Shown in pieces: positions 26,278 through 38,016 of a DNA stretch of 64,000 nucleotides. The notes under the pieces are model-generated. The model was not told where the DNA came from. It was given only the letters and a program-made list of their open reading frames with translations, and did not search any database. Source of the stretch: Fasciolopsis buskii (lineage: Eukaryota; Platyhelminthes; Trematoda; Plagiorchiida; Fasciolidae); NCBI GenBank assembly GCA_008360955.1, contig LUCM01002377.1, positions 5,512 through 69,511 of the forward strand, read 5' to 3'. Positions within the stretch are counted from its first letter, which is position 1; every line of letters begins with the position of its first letter. A program made the translations under genes and the position numbers.

Positions 26278-26589
26278 GTACCGAAGTCCATGTGCGTTCC
26301 ATTCACCAACAGATCCGTGGGTACGCTCAGAACAGCAACTAAAAAATGTGCTCGAAAAATAATCTCTAGGGTGATCGAGGTCAACCTCCGCATACGGGCA
26401 CTCACACTGAAATACACAGGCACAAATTGGTTCCCTTTTAGGAAGAGCCACAAAACTGATCTAATGACTTCAGTTGAATTTTTCTGATGTTGAATGAACT
26501 CTAGTAAGAAGCATGGCCCCTCAACTGGGAGATGTTTTTCAAATGGATTGGATGTACAACATATCAGTGATGATGGTCGTATCCGATAC
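26278..26589. repeat. Long inverted repeat, left arm
   Basis: These 312 bases are the reverse complement of 27149-27460 with a single mismatch (a T here, the equivalent of A on the other arm, opposite G, near 26441). The arms are separated by 559 bp. The identity starts and stops sharply at GTACCGAAG and at GTATCCGATAC. Weak similarity seems to continue past both edges ('catgaaaa.ttt' outside, 'gcttcgtt' inside), as if an older duplication had been homogenised in its middle. No target-site duplication flanks the pair. Read on the minus strand, the arm contains an acceptor-like TGTATTTCAG and two overlapping open frames. Confidence 0.95.
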
Positions 26590-27148
26590 CGTGTAAAAAC
26601 GAAGCCAACATCGAAGGGAAATACCTTTTACTTTCATTCTGTCGTCTTCTTTTGGTGTAGTGTGCACGCGCATTTACTTTCCAGACGAATCAACGACAAT
26701 GAATTTCCAACTCCATCACAAAGTGTCTAGTTAAGCGTTTCGAAACGAGTGCGTAAAAGAACATTGTTCTGCTTCATAGCTCGAAACGAGGTGAAGAGCA
26801 AACGACGTTGAAAAGTCTACAGAAGATGAACGTCTGGAATTTTTGGAAATGTTACGTGAAATCAAGCTAAGCGTCAAAATCACAGCTGGATTACACAATG
26901 TCTAACACGCAAAGTTTACTTCCCTCTGTGGCGTTCATTAGCGACCTCTCGAAAAGAAACTTGAGGAAGAAAAAATAATAACAGTCCTTTTACAGTGACT
27001 GGTGTCCTGTTCCCATGATCGATAAACATGCACTGAGTGAAATTCATGGCAGCCTCTCCCGTTATCGTTTCACCTGAGAAAGGATAAATTCCAGCTTTTT
27101 CAGGAAATTCTTGTGGCACAAGTTGAAAGCTAGCTTCGTTCGTTCGGA

Positions 27149-27460
27149 GTATCGGATACGACCATCATCACTGATATGTTGTACATCCAATCCATTTGAA
27201 AAACATCTCCCAGTTGAGGGGCCATGCTTCTTACTAGAGTTCATTCAACATCAGAAAAATTCAACTGAAGTCATTAGATCAGTTTTGTGGCTCTTCCTAA
27301 AGGGGAACCAATTTGTGCCTGTGTATTTCAGTGTGAGTGCCCGTATGCGGAGGTTGACCTCGATCACCCTAGAGATTATTTTTCGAGCACATTTTTTAGT
27401 TGCTGTTCTGAGCGTACCCACGGATCTGTTGGTGAATGGAACGCACATGGACTTCGGTAC
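27149..27460. repeat. Long inverted repeat, right arm
   Basis: Reverse-complement partner of 26278-26589 (311 of 312 bases). It ends 58 bases from the stop codon of the modelled SPATA1-like gene (27518), so on the minus strand it lies within or just past that gene's 3' UTR. The plus strand is open through the whole arm (27111-27521), and the same protein reads from the minus strand of the left arm. Confidence 0.95.
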
Positions 27461-27517
27461 GCAGCGGACCCATGAAAAGTTTCTCTTTTGTACACTGACA
27501 TTTAGAACTTGTATTGT

Positions 27518-27575
27518 TTAGTCGGTTGCTACTAATTGTGACGATTTCTTTCTAAATAAATTTCCACTTGGTTCT
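27518..27575 (-). CDS. SPATA1: SPATA1-like exon 9, terminal exon (residues 488-506)
   Basis: Acceptor TTTGTTTCCTTAAACAGACAG. One base completes a CAA, then EPSGNLFRKKSSQLVATD and TAA. An alternative acceptor four bases earlier (AAACAG) gives a shorter, less protein-like end. An AATACA, a known weak poly(A) signal variant, follows at 27515-27510. Confidence 0.45.
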
Positions 27576-30500
27576 CTGTCTGTTTAAGGAAACAAATCTG
27601 TCATTTATTGTTAGAACAAGAAAGATTTCAGAACTGAAACTTCTTACTGGCCTCTAAGGAGAGCTTCAGGATATATATTACCCTTCGCCCCTTCTCCTTC
27701 CGCATTTTTCTGGAAAACTCATTGAGTATATCCTTTGATTCTGTTCAGCTGAGCCGTACTTTGCAGTCTAAACACGAAGTGTGCGTGATCTGCAAGAACG
27801 CAGTTGAAACTTCCATTCCGGGAAACTTTTAAACTAGATTTAGGAATGCTTAATCTGAATTTCGCATTAGACAATCACTCGTTGCATCGGAGCAGGTTAC
27901 TAAGACATTAAATGGATAGGCATATGTTTGTGGGTGTAGTTATTCATTTCACATCACCCCCGTGTTTCAAACTACATTTGAATGAATCATAGGTGCTTGC
28001 TGCTCTAGTGATTTTCATTATTCTTAGCTAGTGGTCCCGCTCGATGAATGATTCAACTTAGTTTGCATTCTTGTACCTGCCACTCGGTGCTGATCGATTC
28101 ACTGTACTATTCATTCTACCTAATCTCTTGATCGATGAACACTCCATTCAGTTTTGTAAACCTTCGTCGCCAACATCAGTCTCTGTCGAATTCTTCCGTG
28201 GGATGATACGATAAACGAACAACCAAGAAGAAAGCATAACTATAAGTTTGACCAGGAAACAAAAAGTCGATAATACTTACTCGAACAGGGCTTGGTGCAG
28301 GTTCTGGTGGGTAAGTGAAGCTGAAATAGAAATTACTGATTGGTTACATTTTCTAACTTATTTCTATGAGAAAACGTTTCAGCATATTTTTGCAGTATGA
28401 ACGAACAAAAGTTTTGTTTTACTTGCACAGTGTTAACTTTACGAAAAACAGCAGTAATTTCATAAAGAATACGCTGGTGGATGATATCGATCTTGCTTTA
28501 ACTCGTTGCTACCAAAATTCAGACAATGGCCCTGATTCAGAAGTGAATCAACGGTATACCGGCTGGTGAGAAACAACCGCTACCTAAATCAAGGTCATGG
28601 ATTTGTCGAAGTAGAAGCAGAAAATAGTTTACCGTGTACCAATACTGCTTGCGCGCACTTTTTTCGTTTTTTTCGATGACTTCGTTGATAATCCTCAAAC
28701 TAATCAGTGGTAACAACCATTTAAAGTTATTTGCACGTATATACTTTATTCACTGACTTGTGTAGATTTGTGTAAGCCCAAAAAAATACGATTAGTTTGA
28801 TAAGAATCTTGGTCATTTCACGACCCAATTTAATAAGCATTTTATCTAAATAGTTAGAGAAAACAGGTATGGATTAATTATGCCAACAGACAAACCACTA
28901 CGGAGATAGCAAACAAAGGATTTTGATGAATAACAAGGGTACTCGTGAGAAACATTAACAGGCATGTTACAACGGAAAAACGACGGAAGTAAAAGATTTT
29001 ATTATCAGAACCCAATGTGAGAAATGAAATCGATCAACAAACAGTAAAAAATGGAGATTTTTATCAAAAGGCATGTGAATGAAGATGGACTGCAAAGCAT
29101 ATGCACGTGTCAGCTATAAAAGTGCCGATTTGCTGGATTCATTTACCTGATACATTTGGTGAATGTAGGCTGGTTTCGCCTTCCGATGAACCTAACGATC
29201 TGTCGTGGTCAACAGAGCACGGAGGGTACTCACAACCAGTTCCTCTAATAACTATTTCCAAAGGTCTTATTTATCCTCGTCAAAAGTATATCCATGTTCA
29301 ATGGGAAATTTGTATCACATGTATTCAAATGTTGCCGATAATCTACTGGTGTTCATTGTGGTCAACCCCAGACCTGGAATTTCCGACTTAAACGGCGTTG
29401 TTTTCAGATCGGTATTGTTATTACGATCGTTATTATTAGTGGCAGTAGTGCTAGTAGTAGCAATAACAGTAAAATTAATAGTAACAGCGGAACACCTCCT
29501 TTTCCTCTGAACTTGTATAATCTCGCTAGGACCTTCACAGTTTCTCCACCTATTTCTATAGAATGCGATTCAGTTTGATGTACCCCAAAGTGGTCCTATT
29601 TTTAAGCGAACTTCTATCACGGAAGGGCGACTGATGGTTTTGGTCGCAGGTTCAATAGAACTGATAAAAAATTACTTCAGTGAGTACTTGATTCCCTAGC
29701 TATCTTTCATTTTACTCCCCTTTATCAGTCGCAGTTCGCTTAACCGATGGCACCGAATCTGTGCTTTTAAACTCTCCCAGAACGCTCAACTGAGTTCACT
29801 TGAAGAAGAAGAACAAAAATTGCAAACAGTAAAAATAAAATGACAAATGGAGAGTACCATGTAAATCGACTATTTATGGTGATCCACAAGTAAAACTGCA
29901 AGGTGTTAGAAATTATTAGTCACTTGTTTGAGACGGGAAATTGCGGTTTTTTATTTTAAACAAATGGGCTATTCATGGTTCGCCGAGTACATAAGTGGCC
30001 TGGTCAATGGGTTAAGAAGCCAGCAACCACTAGTCCGGTGGAACCATTCTGTGGATTTCGATTCACGAAAGTCAATTCATTGGGTAACCTTTCACAGAAT
30101 CGTTTGTGGGACTTCGGCGCTTTAGGGTTCCACTTGGACGTGGCATGCATATGGTTCAATTGCAGCAAATATTAGGGGGGCTGATAATTCTCATTATATT
30201 GACAACCCAACTAGCTGATTTCATTAAATTTATAATCATGCTGGTATATATATATATATACGAAGGGAGGACGTAGAAGCATTTAATTATTAAAAATATT
30301 TTCACAACCGTATGCTTGCTACCGTCTTCGTTCTCTAAAGTCTGAATGCTAAACAAGCGGATAGCCACATTACAGAATTCCTCTGAATAATGCCAAATTC
30401 AAACAAAGATATATCGAAAATACATTAGTTTCAAAGAGACAGTCTGATTAAATGCATTCACATCTGGCCAATATCGATTACGTGTCGTTCGGCACAGAAG

Positions 30501-33500
30501 TCCTTACATAGCAAGTTGTCAATGTGTGGGGTTTCCATCCATCAAACTAATGTACTACCTCGGCGACGATGGCCGCGTGACCAAGCTATTTGCAGAAATT
30601 CTAACGTAGGCCAAACCAGATTGAAATGAGCCAACAGAAATCGCACCGGTTGCGGCTAGTTATTGATAGATCAAGGCTATTGGGCACTGCTGTCTGTCCT
30701 TGAGGGTGAAACCTGAGGACACTTCGCTCGATAGTACTGAGAAGCTTGCACGGGAGCTGGTAGAGCAGCCGCAATGCGCACTTCCTTTGAATGGAAGGCC
30801 CGGGTCCAAACTCTGTGTGTTAGAGGATATGCACTACCGATGAGGTCTAATGACAGCGAAACTAAAGTCTGATGTTTCCCAAGTGCAAGGTTGGCCGGAT
30901 GACCTAAGGTTTCTGTGTGAAAGATACAGTCCGAAGGGCAGTCGGCCGAGCATAGAAAGCAATAAGTGCAGAAAAATTATGGGGTGAAATGACCCATTTG
31001 AGGTCAGTATATACTGCAACAGAACCACGTTCGTAGTGGGGCACCGTTATGAGTAAAAACAATAAAGAAGGAGAAAGGATGAGAAAAAGAAGCAAGATAA
31101 AGTTTACGCGAACAGCTCAGTTCACTTTTAGTAACCGTGACATATGCACTGATAATCTGCTGCTTCTCATCCCTGATTAATCACGGGCAAAGAGAATGGT
31201 AAATAAAGAATGAAATAAAAAAGCGTGTAGCAAGTAAGAATAGCTCAGTTGGCGTATATCTGATATCAGTAGGCTATTGACCACGACAGTCGGTCATATA
31301 GCTCTGCCTTATCATGTTGGAGGAACCATGGTCCCCAGCCCCAGATTGGTGCTTGTAGCAATAAGCTGTGTGCATGTATGTGTTTAAGATTTGGTGTGTG
31401 TGTGTGTGTGTGACAGCTCGTTGATCAAATTGGTATTCAGTGGCACATTTTGGTTAAATGATCGCAATAAGCAACCCAAATGATTTCCTTCATGAAAAAA
31501 TATGCACTTGGGCTTAGCTTTAAATTGGTAGCAAGAGAAATAGTGATTACCATGGACTGAAACACAAGTAATGTAAGGAAACGCGTGAAATCTCGTCAAC
31601 TTCAGGGTAAAAACATCTTGATTGTAGATGAACCAGCGAATAGAATGATCAGTGGAATGAACTGCATAAGGAAAATGGTGGATCGGTAGGCTAGCAGGCT
31701 ACGTGATTTCCACGATGGTTTTGAATATCTTCCCAGTCAGTGCCTAAAGTGACCCAGCCAAATATTGGAAGAATTCTGTAACTCATTTCCGTACATCTGT
31801 GTGGCCCATTCTGCCGATGACGACACCAGATGATCAACCAGAAGTAATCATCCAGTATGACAATGCGGAAAATCCAAATCACGTTGGACAAATCCTGTCA
31901 CTGCGTAGCATTAAACAGTGGCGGGTTTTTAGTGCAACTCAGATCAGAACCCTGTTGACAGTGATTAGTTGATTACAGAAGTCACTGGATCTTTTATCAA
32001 AAGACGAAAAGTTCCAGTATAACTGATTGCGTCGGAAGGCACCGTTGACAAGCCGACATTTCAAAGTGCACCTGGAGACACGTGAAAGTTCTGGAGTGAA
32101 GCGACTGAAATGCCTAACATCGGTCTGGTTTAGTTGATTTTGGGGTCCGTACGTTTTTTTTTGAGTATTTGGATGTTTCCGTTCAGATGGAACATGATGA
32201 AATTAAAGTCCATATTTCGGTCCTTTCATTCGATTAACTACCAAAATCCGAAAAATGAGGACGGAAGTTCACATATGGGTGTGTAGTAATCCGAAAAACC
32301 AGGGATACGACTAAATGCAGCTGGACTTGTTAAGGTCGAATTATTCCGGACTGACGGTGTGGTGCCTCGTGACCACGGATCCTGTAGGGGTAGGAAGTTT
32401 ATTTTCGGAACCGTCTAAATAAGACAGAAGAGAAATAAACAGTGTGCTTGTTGTGCCGCCCACTTTTTCGGAAAACAAATCAAAGGCGGATTTCCAGTCA
32501 GTCGGTTTCGGTTAGACGTTTCATCGATAAACATCTACAGTCATCCGGCTGAAACAGACTGAATTCATGCACAATCTGAACCTTTGGAGAAACAATGGTC
32601 TAAGTCTGGTTTATCTTGAATCCCTACCGCATTTGATCTCTGTCGAACTAGTGTACGATTAGTCATTTCGTCGTCGGTTACATTTACGCTTGTATAGCAT
32701 CTCTAGGACGCAGTGGATGCAATGCCCATCTCGGGCTTCATTCGGGAAAAGTCTTATTTAAAACATTATGCATAGACACACTAGAAACTCATTTTAATCG
32801 TTTGGAGCGTCAATGAATGATGAGTCCACTTGAGAATCACATGGTGATTCGTCGGGGGATTTTCGTCCGTCGGGTAAGGATAAACTTCGGAAAGGGGACA
32901 CAATGCCCGAAATTATTCGTTTTTCTTCTCAGCACTGTGTTTCGCAAACAAGATTCTAGTGAGAAACTAAGAAAGGAGCGTACTAGTCTAGGGATGGTTG
33001 GACAGAGTAATACCGGGTACGCATACCTGAAAAGCGGCAATAACCGCGAAACCGGGGAAATTTTGTTCATCCATCCGCATGCGAAACATACTACTGAGAA
33101 GAAAAATGTACGCAGACTCAAATAAGAAGACCATTTGCTCGAAGTTCTATTGATATAGCAGTAAAATAATGCCTAGTTTGCTTCAACGTAAAATGGACAG
33201 CAGTGACTACACGTGTTCCATAATTGTAGAAGTTAAATTGTGCTCGTCATACTATGGTAATTTTCCGATTATTGCCGGGGAGATGTGTGAGTGGTGTGCC
33301 GTCATTCTAAGTCTTGCTGGGTCCAGAGTATGGGGATTCTAATTAGAGAATAGCTCATCGCCCTTCAAACTGACATGATGAAACCAGTGGTGATAAAAAA
33401 CAACTTATATATCTTTGTTTTTGGTATTGAGGAAAGATTCTTATGTCCACTGGTAGTGTCATAAAACACCCAAAAGATTTCATGGTTTTACATTCTCTTA

Positions 33501-36500
33501 TACTCATTGCTAATGAGAAACCATTGTGCGATTAAAACATTCCCTCTAAAGAAACCTAATAGGTTAAACATCACGTTGATGTTCTGTCAGCAATTAATAA
33601 GACGTGGCGGATAAATGTCTGGCAACGCTTTCAGCTTTTAATAAACCATAATTCAGAAAAAAATGAGCCACTGTACAATTCTTTTCAGACTATAAAAGAA
33701 TCACCTCATATGATCAATTATTGGTCCGTTAAGACTTACTCAACGCCAACTGCCACATTTCGTGTATCCTTTGGGTCGGGAACACTTTGAATTGTTTGCA
33801 CCTTTTGTATCACTTCTACTGGACGTGGTTCTTTAACCGCTGCGTACACGTCCGACATGCGTCGGCGCATAGCACTGACCTCGCCAGATACTTCTTTCAA
33901 ACGTTTCTCAGCATCTTCTCTTCGTTTCAACAACTCATCTTGAACCTCAGCATAACGATCTTGCATATTCTTCAACTGAGCACGAACCTCGTTCAACTCG
34001 GCTTTTGCTGCTATCATGGCTGTATTCTCTTTTCCACTGGCGTTGGCTCGCATCAGGTCCAAATTTTGTCTCAAAGTCTCTATTTCAGCCTCTTTCGAAT
34101 CGAGGGCAGTGCCCCATAGCTTTTTTGCAGCCTCAAATTCCTCTTTAGCCGCTTTCGATTCGGCCGCACATCGTCTCAGCTCAGCTTCAAGCAGCTCGAG
34201 CTCTCTGTGTGAAACAGATTCAAATAAAATACCCGCTAGTAGTATAGGATATTCTGAAGCAGTTCCGGTGTAGAGAATACAGTTAACATGACCAAGTAGT
34301 CTATTGGATAGATCTGATGAAACTCCGGCCAGTGTAGTCCTGGGCAAAATTTCATAAACTCATTTGTTTCTTTTTGTTTTTGAGATTGAAAGATATCACC
34401 GCATATTACTCCTTCGTGTTTGTTTTAAATAGGTTTACAAGTAGTAATAGATTTTCATTGGGAGAAAATGGAAAGGATCATGTCACAGTTAGTAACTGCA
34501 CCTTTTAGGGTCAAAAAATACCACTTTCCGCGCCATCCTTAGTCGACGGTGGACAATGGATAATAGTCACATGGAGCGCACGTCCTTAACCTATACAAAG
34601 CCTCCATTCCTGGTTATCTCAGCCTGCATGAAGATAACTGCCATAGATATGACCTGGACAATCAAGGCTTATCACCACAACACGTGGATGATACGGGCCG
34701 CTTTGCAAACGAGAATGAAGCCTAACGAGCCAAGAGGAGCAAACGAAGACTACGAACTGTGAATATTCTCTAAAATTGGTCGGGTGTTGCAATAAGTGAA
34801 AGTAATGCAAATGATATGCAACTAGATTATTACAATGATAAAACTAACTTTCATCGACTCCGAAACTCAGTGGGTATATTTAAGATGTTTCCGGTCGATT
34901 TCGGTCTGCCTAATGTTTCACTTCCGGAGTAACATTCTTTTGTCAATCAAAAGTGAACACGTTCAAAGGTGACTACTTTAGCAGCGAAAATGTGTTTAAT
35001 GTCCAAACCCCTCTTCTCTGCTTCCTTGTCCGTCTGTGCGCATATATGATGTATGCATGTACCTGTGAAATCTTACAGGCAAGTAATGCAAAACACTGTT
35101 GTGATTCCTGGCTGTGCAAACGTGGATGTGAATTGCATAAGTCTATGCTAACTTATTCATTCGGAGAAGAGGGAGACATTGGCAAATGACAAAGCACTTT
35201 GAGTTATCGGAATAAATCTCACATGGGTCTTGATTTCCAGTGTGTTCCATCCAGCATTTCATTGAAGCTTTCCAGAGTGCGTGATTGGACAATTCCAAGT
35301 ATAAAACTTTCGGTCTAACTTCTTTCTGAGTAGATGGTAACCCCGCTCAGTAAAACCACGAGTTCTGCTATCATGTTCCCCTACTGTTTCAGATTTGCAC
35401 GTCAAGTAACTGAACGTGTAAATGCGATCACCGACAGAAGTCGAAATTTTTGCTTAGAGACTACAACTGCTCTAAGAACAGTTATATTTCAATGTTTCAG
35501 TTTATCTGTTTCGTTACATTCCTATACTTTTCCGGGTTGGGAATATTTGTCTCTCACATAAGATAACCAGACCGTTAAGTGATAAGTAAATTTGTTGCCA
35601 GTGTGCACAGAAGCATGCGGCCTGTATGTTGAAAAGGGGACAAGAGAGAAAACAATTGCATGAGGTAGTACATGAGCAACATGAAGGTATACAGAGAACA
35701 GTGATATATAATAACCGCGAAACCGGTCGTGTGCTCCCGGGCTAATTTTGTTTACGCATCCAGATACTACTTCCTGCTTATATATATATATATATGTATA
35801 CATATACATATATATTTGAGCACAACTGAGAAAGTCGAGTAAAACAAATATTTGCATACCATTCGGCAAGGTTTCAACTGTCCATCATCAGTTATTCCCA
35901 TGTAGATTGATCCCACTTAAAAACTTTGACGGTGATACTAGATTCTGAATTTCTCTGACTCGGTCGGTTACAAATCTTCGATGACGGAAAAATCCCGTGT
36001 CAGAGCTGAATGTTTATGCCCTTAGATAAATTCGGGTTGATTTGTTTTGGCGTGACATTAAAACGTGAAGGCTGGTAATAATGAAGAACATGAGTACATG
36101 CATGAGCAGGACGCTTTCCCCAGTTCATCTTAGAGCTCTACATTCCTTTCTTTGTTTTGAATTTGGTGCTTGACAAAAAAGTTCCCGTAACGCAGCCTTA
36201 AAAATTGTCCACCACGACAAGACTTGAACCCACATATGCATTTACCCTAAACCATGACACCATAACGATTTGGCCAGCTAGACAGCACTGTGAGCCTTAT
36301 CGGACACAGTTTTTCATGCTAGTGCTCATTCGAACATTGTTGCGCACAACAGTCAAGCACGATACTATTATCACCACTGTCATGTTACTAGCGCATGCTC
36401 AAGCGATAATCTACACAAATTTACACGCGCTTCCTGGACTCACCTTTGCTTTTCTCTCTGTTGCGCCAACTCCCGTTCATAGGCTTCAGCCTCCCGCCGA

Positions 36501-37981
36501 CGTCGTTCCTCGGCTTCGGCATGCATCTGCAGAAGCCGACGTTGTTGTTCATTTTCCAAGCGCAACAGCATCTCGCGTTGCTGAGAGATCGAGTTGGAAA
36601 TTGCTTCTAGTAATGGGTCTCCTGACATCATAGCGGGTGTGGTAAGAACTGGAGGTGGAACCTCCCCGGTGGAACCGATCGCCAGGGAGTTTGATGGCTG
36701 CATGTCCCAGGATGCTGCAGAACGCTGAGTCAGAGGGTACTGTGCGGGAACGCTGAAACTGAGAATGATATCCACAAGTTTGAATGTTGGTAAGATGCTT
36801 ATGGTTGACAGTCTAAAGGCCCTACATTTGTCCATTCTGTATTATACATCAAGCCAGATAGTTCAGGTTCATATCTATTTCAAATGAGGTTCGCCATTTT
36901 CATGATCAGTCCTGTGAAGTCTAATGAGAAAACTTTTCGCTTCCCACCTACTTCAATTTAGCAATGGAAAACAAAGTGTTTATATCAAATGCTGATTTTC
37001 CACTGGAACCCATCGGCTCAACTGGTGCTAGGACTTGTCTGTTGTTCCTGGAGGATAATCAAGCCAGTGGATCAGTGCCATAGGTTGGCTGATGGTTGCC
37101 TATTTCACGAACCCCAATTATGGATTGAGAAAGAAGGGTCCCTTGATTTGTCATCCAAGACGGAGCCTGCTTTGTCAGCGATTGGCTACATCTCACAACT
37201 AATTTGCTCATTTCAAAAAGAAACGGGGAATGTTAGTCAAAAATGGGTTGGTAATACTACCGGACAGGTTAGGCGATGATCTTGCGAATCGAAAGCATTT
37301 GCAATTTTCTGATTACTTTTCATGAAGCAACTGGTTAAGGAACAAATAGCGAAGAATAAAACTGTTAGATAAATAAGCCTCAGACGTCATGCTGAGAAAG
37401 CTTTGATATATAATTGGGCTTAATTTAGCTTCTGGAGTTTTGAATCTATCCCGAATTATATATAAGGGATAACCCGAAAGTCGAGTTAGTACACTCTTTA
37501 GGGGAACCGATTTGTAGTTTACTGGAGTACACTTAGTGTTTGTTGGTCTCCATGAAACAGCAAACATTGAGATAGTGAAATTCCTTGTGGTTTCTTGGCC
37601 TCACTAATTACCCTGCGAATTTCATCTTCACCGCAAAATAAACCCCGGATCATCCGGCCAACTTTGCACTCGGAAACACCAGACTTTAGTTTCGCTGTCG
37701 TTAGAACTCGTCAGTAATGTATATCCTCCATCACACACAGTTTGAATCCGAGTTTTCCAATCGAAGAGAATGTGCTCTGTCAATGGGCCCTTCGGATTAA
37801 TATGAATTACTGGGTCAAGTTTGTTCAAATGTCGTTCTCTATGATGGCCAACATCTCCCTACAGGTTCGAACGGGCACAAAATTACAGGCCCGTTAACTT
37901 CAATCAAATGACTTTCACTAAATCAGACCTTCTCCTCCGGACTGGGTAACTGTCCCCAATTCCCCTGAATCACGTTTTGTA

Positions 37982-38016
<35 letters not shown>

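Noticed and set aside
27111..27521. 136-codon plus-strand frame as a gene
   Set aside because: Coincides with the right arm of the inverted repeat and overlaps the SPATA1 terminal exon in antisense. The same arm is open in other frames, so the frame alone is not evidence.
31240..31330. Possible tRNA gene or SINE
   Set aside because: An A-box-like segment (AATAGCTCAGTTGGCG) is present, but no B box follows at the right distance and no cloverleaf forms.
32817..33125. Open frames on both strands
   Set aside because: They lie wholly inside interspersed repeat family C, and other copies do not keep the frame.
33787..34273. Plus-strand frames of 85-110 codons
   Set aside because: Antisense shadows of SPATA1 exon 6.
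36205..36633. 142-codon plus-strand frame
   Set aside because: Composed of a SINE head plus the antisense of SPATA1 exon 5.
37628..37828. 66-codon minus-strand frame
   Set aside because: Entirely inside a family B SINE; the equivalent copies carry stops.
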